Source of the DNA: Clostridiales bacterium
Lineage (GTDB): Bacteria > Bacillota > Clostridia > Christensenellales > Borkfalkiaceae
Direction of reading: 5' to 3'
Assembly: GCA_015069565.1 (NCBI GenBank)
Contig: SVIJ01000006.1
Location: 1-43,645 of the forward strand
Length of the DNA stretch: 43,645 bases
Below the pieces are notes generated by a model. That model saw nothing but the letters and a program-made list of their open reading frames with translations, was not told the origin of the DNA and ran no database searches. Made by a program: the position numbers and the translations under genes. Positions 37,818 to 43,645 of this stretch are shown here, in pieces (the stretch's first letter is position 1; every line of letters begins with the position of its first letter).

Positions 37818-38528
37818 ATGCTGGCTATTGAGTTTAAGGGGGAATATATCGCGGATATCGTCGTACTGCTTGCCATTATGGTGTGGGCGGTCGTCGATGC
37901 GAGAAAGGGGTTTATCAACTGCTTTTTCTCGTTTGTTTCCGCAATCGTTTGCGTGCTTGCGATACTCTTTTTATCCAAGCCGATTTTGATTTGGACGGGT
38001 GGACTGTTCGGCGCGGAAGCTTGGCTGCAAGACGGGCTGGGCGGTTGGCTTAGCGGTATCAAGCCCTTTAATTTGGACGTGTCCATGGAAGGGTGGCAGG
38101 CAGCCTTTGAAGAAATGTCCTTGCCGCAATTCTTAAAGGACGCGGTGCTTGCGGAAATCGAAGGGGTCGTTGGTGAAATCCCCGCAGGAACGCTGCTCGG
38201 GCAGTACGTCGGGAATGCCATCGGTACGTTCTTGGCAACGGCGCTTTGCGCAATCGTCGTATTCATTTTGGTGAAGCTGATTATGCTGCTTCTTCGCGGC
38301 GTGCTCAACAAGGTGGCGGAAAGCTCTGTATTTATCGAAAAAATCAACCTGCTCGGCGGTTTGCTGGCAGGGGCGTTTAAGGCGTTTGCGCTTGTGTGCG
38401 TGGTGCTTGCCGTGCTTTCCCTGTTCGCATCCGAAGGTATTACGAGCTTTTTTGACAACACCTTGTGTTTGAAAGGGCTCTATCATAGCAACCCGTTGTT
38501 CATCTTTTTCTCTTGGTTTAAGGCGTAA
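37818..38528 (+). CDS. CvpA family membrane protein
   Basis: 236 aa; IADIVVLLAIMVWAVVDARKGFINCFFSFVSAIVCVLAI, later ATALCAIVVFILVKLIMLLLRGVLNKV. Confidence 0.8.
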   Translation: MLAIEFKGEYIADIVVLLAIMVWAVVDARKGFINCFFSFVSAIVCVLAILFLSKPILIWTGGLFGAEAWLQDGLGGWLSGIKPFNLDVSMEGWQAAFEEMSLPQFLKDAVLAEIEGVVGEIPAGTLLGQYVGNAIGTFLATALCAIVVFILVKLIMLLLRGVLNKVAESSVFIEKINLLGGLLAGAFKAFALVCVVLAVLSLFASEGITSFFDNTLCLKGLYHSNPLFIFFSWFKA

Positions 38529-38540
38529 AAATTAAAAAGT

Positions 38541-38960
38541 TGTGGAAAATGTGGATAACTGCGTATGCAATTATTCACATTTTTATGTATGGAAGGTAAA
38601 AAAATAGGGGTAAAATCCGCGCAAAAAATGGCAAATTGTGGAGAAAAACGGACATTCCACACCTGCTTTTCAAAAAATGTGGATAAAATTTACCCCCCTG
38701 TTTAAGGAGCAGGCAAAAAACACGAAAAAATCGCAAAAAATGCGTAAAAAAGCCGATTTTTTGTGGATAACTACCCCCAAATTTGCACATCATACAAAAA
38801 TCAAAAACCGCAAAATGCGGTGGATAACCCCTAAAAAAGGGGTAAAAACGGGCGAAAAACAGGTAAAATAGTTGAGTTTTCCACAAACGTATGTTCGGGT
38901 GTGAAAAGTTATCCACATTGAATAATTTATACCTTCCCAAAAAAGGGCGGGTTATGCACA
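38541..38960. other. Second DnaA-box cluster
   Basis: Perfect TGTGGATAA/TTATCCACA at 38550, 38678, 38762, 38909; near matches at 38541, 38571, 38637, 38819, 38877, 38952. Confidence 0.75.
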
Positions 38961-38989
38961 ATGGCGCAGTCGAAGAATGACACATTAAA

Positions 38990-39201
38990 GTGAATTGATT
39001 GCCGTAGGCAATCGTGAATTGTGTTTTGTAAACACGTGAATTGACGGCATAGCCGTCGTGAATTGCAAGGCTCTGCCTTGCGTTAAGGAATTATTATAAT
39101 TTCTACCACAACGTTTGCCGCAGGCAAACAATTCACGTCGCATTAGCGACAATTCACGAAATCGTAGATTTCAATTCACGAACGCGGTGCGTTCAATTCA
39201 C
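38990..39201 (-). repeat. Hairpin-ladder repeat copy R10 (full, reverse orientation)
   Basis: Same module order as R5, nearly identical from module F onward; preceded by the REP-like fragment GCGCAGTCGAAGAATGACACATTAAA. Confidence 0.95.
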
Positions 39202-39274
39202 TTTTTCGAATAGTCTGCGGTAGCAAGGCGACGCGGATATTTTTTTTGTGAAACAACGGTGAAAGTTTCTTTTT

Positions 39275-39341
39275 GCAAGTGTTTACACTTGCATTGTATT
39301 TTTGTTTATGCTAAAATAAAAGCTGTGAAATGTTTCACAGC
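39275..39341 (+). promoter_or_regulatory. ftsH upstream region with two perfect palindromes flanking a candidate promoter
   Basis: GCAAGTGT-TT-ACACTTGC (39275-39292), TTGCAT-17-TAAAAT (39289-39317), GCTGTGAAA-TG-TTTCACAGC (39322-39341). Confidence 0.6.
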
Positions 39342-39443
39342 CCTAAAAAATGGGTATAATAAAAGAGTACTGCCCCTTTCTATGGGCAGGGCGCGAAGAT
39401 GGAATAAAATCGAATGGTGAACCGTTCGGTTAAGGAGTATATT

Positions 39444-41462
39444 TTGAACAAGAAAACAAAGACAATTATTTGGATTATTGCAGGTGTGTTGTTGGCAGGG
39501 CTTATCTTCTTCCTGCTTTCCGACGTGTTTGCAATCGGCGCAAAAAGCATTGCTTTTTCCGAGCTCAAAACCTTGCTTATCGGTGGTAAGATTAAGGAAA
39601 TGCAGCTCAACGCTTTCGTTTGGGAAGCAATAGGGGCGGACGGTACTCGCTACGTTGTCAACGCTCCCAGCGTGCATTATTATGCGGACTGGGCGGCGTT
39701 TGTGCAGGAAATCTGCGGCGCGAACGGTATCGTCGAAGGTTCGCCTCTCTATGGCGTAAAAGTGACGTTCAGCAACCCTAACGCTGGTAGTATACTCGAC
39801 TATATCTTCCCCTTACTTTCCGTCGGTATCGGTTTGATTTTGCTCTTTGTGCTTTTCCGTCAAATGTCGGGCGGCAGGGATGCGACGATGGGTATCGGCA
39901 AATCCAAGGCGCAGGTACAAAACAATATGAAGGTGCGCTTCTCCGACGTTGCTGGCGCGGAAGAAGAAAAGGAAGAGCTCAAAGAAGTGGTAGAGTTCTT
40001 GAAATCGCCTAAAAAGTTTTCCGACCTTGGGGCAAGAATCCCTTCGGGCGTACTGCTCGTAGGCCCTCCGGGAACGGGTAAAACCCTGTTTGCAAAAGCC
40101 GTTGCAGGGGAAGCAGGCGTGCCTTTCTTCTCTGTTTCGGGCTCGGACTTCGTAGAAATGTACGTGGGTGTGGGCGCGTCGCGTGTGCGTGATTTGTTCG
40201 ATGTGGCGAAGAAAAACCAACCCTGTATCATCTTCATCGACGAAATCGACGCGGTAGGCCGTAGACGTGGCGCAGGCCTTGGCGGCGGTCACGACGAAAG
40301 AGAACAGACGCTCAACCAAATCTTGGTGGCAATGGACGGCTTTGAAGAAAATCAGGGCATCATCGTAATGGCGGCAACCAACCGTGACGATATTCTCGAC
40401 CCTGCCTTGCTTCGTCCTGGTCGTTTCGATAGAAAAATCACCGTCAATCTTCCCGACGTTAAGGGCAGAGAACAGATTTTGAAGGTGCACGCAAGAAACA
40501 AACCGATGGCGCCCGACGTCAACTTTAAGACGGTGGCGCGTATCACCGCAGGGTTCTCGGGGGCAGAGCTTGCCAACCTTTTGAACGAAGCGGCGATTCT
40601 CACCGCAAGAGCTGGCAAGAAGCTCATCGGCAATCACGAGCTGTACGAAGGCATCAACAAGGTGGTGATGGGCCCTGCGAAGAAGAGCCACGTCGTCACC
40701 GAAACGGACAAACGCACGACGGCGTACCACGAAGCAGGTCACGCAATCTTGGCTTGTCTTTGCAAGAACTGCGACCCTGTTCACGAAGTGACTATCATTC
40801 CCCGTGGGAATGCGGCAGGCTATACCATGACTCGTCCTGATAGCGACGACGCGCACGTGACGCTTGGGGAGCTTAACGACCGCATTTGTATGGCGCTCGG
40901 CGGACGCGTTGCGGAAGAACTCGTTCTGCACGATATTGCAACGGGCGCAAGCGGAGATATTCAGCACGTGACGGCGATTGCTCGCCGCATGGTCACGCAA
41001 TGGGGTATGAGCGAAAAGCTCGGGCTCGTGGCGTACGACAACGATCATCCCGTCTTTATGGGTATGGAATACGGCCACTCCGAACGCGGTTGCTCGCCTG
41101 AAACGGCGGCGATCATTGATCAGGAAGTTCGTCGTATCATTTCCGAAGCGCACGAAAGAGCAAGAAAGCTCTTGAAGGAAAACCGTTCCGTGCTCGACAA
41201 CATGGCAAGAGTGCTCGTTGAAAAGGAAACCATCTATAACGAAGAAGTGCTGATGCTCGTCAAGGGCGCGGATTACAAGGAAGTAATCGCGTATATGGAA
41301 GAGCGGGAAGGCAAGCCCCGTGAAAACGTGTTCTCGGTGGCGGTAAACCCTGCGAAGGAAGCGGAAAAGCAAACGCAAGAAAAGTCGGAAGAAGTGGTGG
41401 AAGCTACGGAACAATCGACGGCGGCGGAAGCTCCTGAAGAAACGAAGGAAGACAAAGAATAA
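39444..41462 (+). CDS. ftsH: ATP-dependent zinc metalloprotease FtsH
   Basis: [58 protein letters not shown] start at 39444 after AAGGAG is more likely than the ORF-track ATG at 39414. Confidence 0.97.
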   Translation: MNKKTKTIIWIIAGVLLAGLIFFLLSDVFAIGAKSIAFSELKTLLIGGKIKEMQLNAFVWEAIGADGTRYVVNAPSVHYYADWAAFVQEICGANGIVEGSPLYGVKVTFSNPNAGSILDYIFPLLSVGIGLILLFVLFRQMSGGRDATMGIGKSKAQVQNNMKVRFSDVAGAEEEKEELKEVVEFLKSPKKFSDLGARIPSGVLLVGPPGTGKTLFAKAVAGEAGVPFFSVSGSDFVEMYVGVGASRVRDLFDVAKKNQPCIIFIDEIDAVGRRRGAGLGGGHDEREQTLNQILVAMDGFEENQGIIVMAATNRDDILDPALLRPGRFDRKITVNLPDVKGREQILKVHARNKPMAPDVNFKTVARITAGFSGAELANLLNEAAILTARAGKKLIGNHELYEGINKVVMGPAKKSHVVTETDKRTTAYHEAGHAILACLCKNCDPVHEVTIIPRGNAAGYTMTRPDSDDAHVTLGELNDRICMALGGRVAEELVLHDIATGASGDIQHVTAIARRMVTQWGMSEKLGLVAYDNDHPVFMGMEYGHSERGCSPETAAIIDQEVRRIISEAHERARKLLKENRSVLDNMARVLVEKETIYNEEVLMLVKGADYKEVIAYMEEREGKPRENVFSVAVNPAKEAEKQTQEKSEEVVEATEQSTAAEAPEETKEDKE

Positions 41463-41468
41463 TTCGGC

Positions 41469-42275
41469 ATGCGTAGAGCAAAAAAAGATTTAACGAAAGT
41501 GGAATATTCCTTAAAGACGGTACCCATGTCCGAGATTATCTGCCATGGGGAGAACCGTTGGAAGGAAAAACAACTGCGCGCGTTGGCGGCAAAATTCGTC
41601 TTGGAAGGGATGCCGCACCTGTCCGTAAACCTCGTGGACGGGGAATACGAGCTCCTTTCGGGCGAGCGCGCCTATTTTGCGATGCGTTTTGCAGGCGTGC
41701 GGAACGTGCTTTGCAAGGTCTATAAGTTCGAAGGGGAAGACGCGGATATTTTCGCGATCGCTGAAAGCATTAAGGACGGCGAGCTTTCCGCGATGGACGA
41801 AGCGTATTTGATGGGCAGGCTGGTAAAAGAGTACGGCTTGACGCAGGACGTCGTTGCGGCGATGGTGGGCAAATCCCGACCTGCGGTGGCAAACACTCTG
41901 CGGTTGTTGACGCTCACCCCCGAAGTGGTGGGGCTGATTGAAAGCGAACAGCTTTCGGCAGGTCACGCCCGTGCGCTGGTGCGTATGCCTAAGGATAAAC
42001 AATATCCCTTCGCGCTCTCGATTATCGAGCACGGCTACACCGTCCGTGAAACGGAGAAGGCGGCGCAGGCGTTTTTCGGGGAAGAAAAGGCACGAAAATC
42101 GCAAAAGAGTGGGGACAGGGATGCGTTGAAGGCGCTTGTGGCGCGGATGCGCGAAACGTTTAAGACGAAGGTCACGCTGATCGGCAATGAAGAGAAGGGG
42201 AAGATTGTGCTGGAATATTATTCCGAAGACGATCTGTACCGCTTGGAAGAGCTGTTGGAGCGGCTGGAAAAGTGA
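41469..42275 (+). CDS. Divergent ParB/Spo0J/Noc-like protein
   Basis: 268 aa; YELLSGERAYFAMRFAGV (degenerate GERR box), HTH LTQDVVAAMVGKSRPAVANTLRLLTLTPEVVGLIESEQLSAGHARALV. Confidence 0.85.
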   Translation: MRRAKKDLTKVEYSLKTVPMSEIICHGENRWKEKQLRALAAKFVLEGMPHLSVNLVDGEYELLSGERAYFAMRFAGVRNVLCKVYKFEGEDADIFAIAESIKDGELSAMDEAYLMGRLVKEYGLTQDVVAAMVGKSRPAVANTLRLLTLTPEVVGLIESEQLSAGHARALVRMPKDKQYPFALSIIEHGYTVRETEKAAQAFFGEEKARKSQKSGDRDALKALVARMRETFKTKVTLIGNEEKGKIVLEYYSEDDLYRLEELLERLEK

Positions 42276-42353
42276 ATATAAAAAAGGGCGTGTTTCCAAA
42301 ACGGAAGCACGCTTTTTGATTTTGCGTCTGCGCGAGAGCAACTCCTTGAAATA

Positions 42354-42522
42354 GTGAATTGAACGCTATAAGCGTTCGTGAATTGAAATCTGCGATTTCG
42401 TGAATTGTCGCTAATGCGACGTGAATTGTTTGCCTTTGGCAAACGTTGCGGTAGAATTTAAATTTTTCCATAACGCAAGGCAACGCCTTGCAATGCACGA
42501 TTGCTGTTAGTAATTTATTCAC
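42354..42522 (+). repeat. Hairpin-ladder repeat copy R11 (F and G modules missing)
   Basis: GAACGC-tataa-GCGTTC, GAAATC-tgc-GATTTC, GTCGC-taat-GCGAC, GTTTGCC-ttt-GGCAAAC, core, GCAAGGC-aac-GCCTTGC, then directly a decayed H module. Confidence 0.92.
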
Positions 42523-42538
42523 TTTATTATATTATAGA

Positions 42539-42579
42539 GCGCGCGTATGCGTATGTGTGTACGCGCGCGTGCGCGCGTA
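42539..42579. other. 41-nt perfectly alternating purine-pyrimidine tract (Z-DNA/cruciform candidate)
   Basis: GCGCGCGTATGCGTATGTGTGTACGCGCGCGTGCGCGCGTA. Confidence 0.9.
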
Positions 42580-42624
42580 AATAAAAAAACTCCGACGTTC
42601 TCGGAGTTTCTTTACTCGTAAAAA

Positions 42625-42846
42625 TTACAGTTCGAACACTGCGCCCTTCCATGCAAGGAAGATGATGTCCAAGATCCACGTCACGCAAGTACCTGCGATG
42701 ATCCAGACGATACCAAGAATCACGTTGGGAAGCGTGCCCTTGCAAATACGGTACAAGCCCCAAATGATACCATCAATACCGGGAAGCGCAAGAATAATCT
42801 TGAGCCAAAGGGGAAGACCTTCTAATGCCTTTCTCAATTCTGCCAT
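42625..42846 (-). CDS. Small hydrophobic membrane protein
   Basis: 73 aa, two TM-like stretches; GAGG-type RBS before 42846; terminator ACTCCGA-cgttc-TCGGAGT downstream. Confidence 0.75.
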   Translation of the reverse strand: MAELRKALEGLPLWLKIILALPGIDGIIWGLYRICKGTLPNVILGIVWIIAGTCVTWILDIIFLAWKGAVFEL

Positions 42847-42946
42847 GATAGAAAACCTCCTTTCAATACTCTATCTATATTATAATATGTTCGTTGGATT
42901 TTTTCAAGACTTTTTTGACAAAAAAATAGAGTATTCGATAAGTTTT

Positions 42947-43204
42947 TTATTCTTTTTCGCTCTCGTCCGCTTTTGTTTGCGTTTCCGTATCGGAGTTTAT
43001 AGGCGTGAAGAAATCGGGCGTGGGGGTAGACTTCGCTTCCTTTTCCAGTTGCTTTTTCTTGCAAAAAAGCATGAGTAGAAAAAACACCCCTGCAAAGAAT
43101 ATGGGCAGGACGATATAGTCCATGCCGCCGAAGATTCCCACCAGCGGCAACGCCGCAAGACAAACGGCGCAAAGAATGGTAAAGACGATACGACAAGTTT
43201 TCAT
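42947..43204 (-). CDS. Small two-TM membrane protein with acidic tail
   Basis: 85 aa; MKTCRIVFTILCAVCLAALPLVGIFGGMDYIVLPIFFAGVFFLLMLFC. Confidence 0.65.
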   Translation of the reverse strand: MKTCRIVFTILCAVCLAALPLVGIFGGMDYIVLPIFFAGVFFLLMLFCKKKQLEKEAKSTPTPDFFTPINSDTETQTKADESEKE

Positions 43205-43333
43205 AATTGTTCCTTTTTATCATTTTTTGATAGGTCTATTATACTATGGAAATAAGGCAAAAGTCAAGGGAAGATAAAAAGGAAAAAAAGCGGAAAAAAG
43301 TGAAAAAATCTATAAAAAAGTCCGTTCAAACGG

Positions 43334-43485
43334 TTGACAAGCTTTTCGAAAAAATGGTATATTATACAAGCTGCCACGAAAAAAGGGCGACAAGTAAAAA
43401 TCTAAAAAAAGTTGAAAAATTTTTCAAAAAATTGCGATTATTTGCTTGACAACCGTTTTGGTTTTGTGGTATAGTATACAAGCTG
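43334..43485 (+). promoter_or_regulatory. Tandem strong promoters with duplicated start regions
   Basis: TTGACA-18-TATATT (43334-43363) and TTGACA-18-TATAGT (43446-43475), each continuing ATACAAGCTG. Confidence 0.75.
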
Positions 43486-43645
43486 TGTTCGAGAGCGTAG
43501 CTTTCGAGAGCGGCCCTAAGCTGTAGCTTAGGTCAAAGCAGATTAAAAATGGAATAAGAAAGAAATGAGATTTTATTTGACAAAAATGCAAATAGAAAGG
43601 TAATTTCCGTTAATTTTTCAAAGTAACTTGAACACGAAAATGTTT

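Noticed and set aside
38575-38985. ORFs (136 aa -, 77 aa +) within the second DnaA-box cluster
   Set aside because: Low-complexity frames caused by AT-rich repeated DnaA-box sequence; no start signals or family resemblance.
15927-38989. GTCATTCTGAGCGAAGCG...AAGAATC and GTAGGGCGGGGGCTTGCTCCCGCC palindromes as a novel family
   Set aside because: Very similar REP-like palindromes are, from memory, common in many gut Firmicutes and other bacteria; only their association with the hairpin-ladder element seems noteworthy.
39322-39341. parS site for the ParB-like protein (GCTGTGAAATGTTTCACAGC)
   Set aside because: Half-site order is GTGAAA..TTTCAC, the inverse of the parS palindrome TTTCACGTGAAA; treated as a generic operator-like palindrome.
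39813-41414. 533-aa reverse-strand ORF
   Set aside because: Antisense shadow of ftsH; composition rich in R/H/F with no recognisable domain.
19530-42522. CRISPR array interpretation of the regularly spaced GTGAATT/AATTCAC motifs
   Set aside because: The repeated unit is 7 nt, the intervening 14-17 nt are self-complementary hairpins shared among copies, orientation flips at the core, and no cas genes are present.
1-43645. tRNA, tmRNA, SRP RNA, RNase P RNA or rRNA genes inside the window
   Set aside because: None of their characteristic conserved segments was recognised by eye; a tRNAscan-SE/Infernal run would be needed to exclude them.
1-43645. Phage, integrase, transposase, toxin-antitoxin or defence island
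   Set aside because: No integrase, transposase, RAYT or defence effector genes seen; accessory content is limited to intergenic repeats, the orphan methyltransferase and the CrtO-like gene.

Overview
This is a 43.6-kb stretch of a low-GC-Firmicutes/Clostridia-type chromosome. Most of it is recognisable housekeeping genes. From left to right: lysS (partial)-greA; aminotransferase/Lrp; an ABC exporter; a PdaB-like deacetylase; two OB-fold SSB-like paralogs; spoIVFA/spoIVFB-rng-rplU-rpmA; rqcH; tig-clpP-clpX; ricT-holB; a Wzz/BY-kinase pair; lon-engB; a SLOG protein; rsmG; dnaN-rpmH-rnpA-yidD-yidC-jag; a CrtO-like acyltransferase; an orphan D12-class DNA methyltransferase; queT behind a preQ1-riboswitch-like leader; yyaC; cvpA; ftsH; a divergent ParB-like protein; and two small membrane proteins. 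The most unusual content is intergenic. (1) There is a family of about 200-bp modular repeat elements. The intact form is eight short hairpins separated by an invariant 7-nt spacer (GTGAATT on the left arm, its reverse complement AATTCAC on the right arm) around a conserved 31-bp AT-rich core. It can in principle fold as a ladder of four stacked four-way junctions. Loops vary freely, stems change in a compensatory way, spacer sequences are swapped between copies, and modules are lost in register. I know of no named family like this. (2) There are two DnaA-box clusters about 10.5 kb apart. The first, upstream of rsmG, also carries an AT-rich tract and a TAG-trinucleotide (DnaA-trio-like) array, so it looks like a real oriC, but no dnaA lies beside it. 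(3) Smaller observations include an L27 with a shortened N-terminal extension and no prp between rplU and rpmA, a 41-nt unbroken alternating Pu/Py tract, paired palindromes around the ftsH promoter, and duplicated promoters at the right edge. Everything here was read by eye; no searches or folding programs were run.
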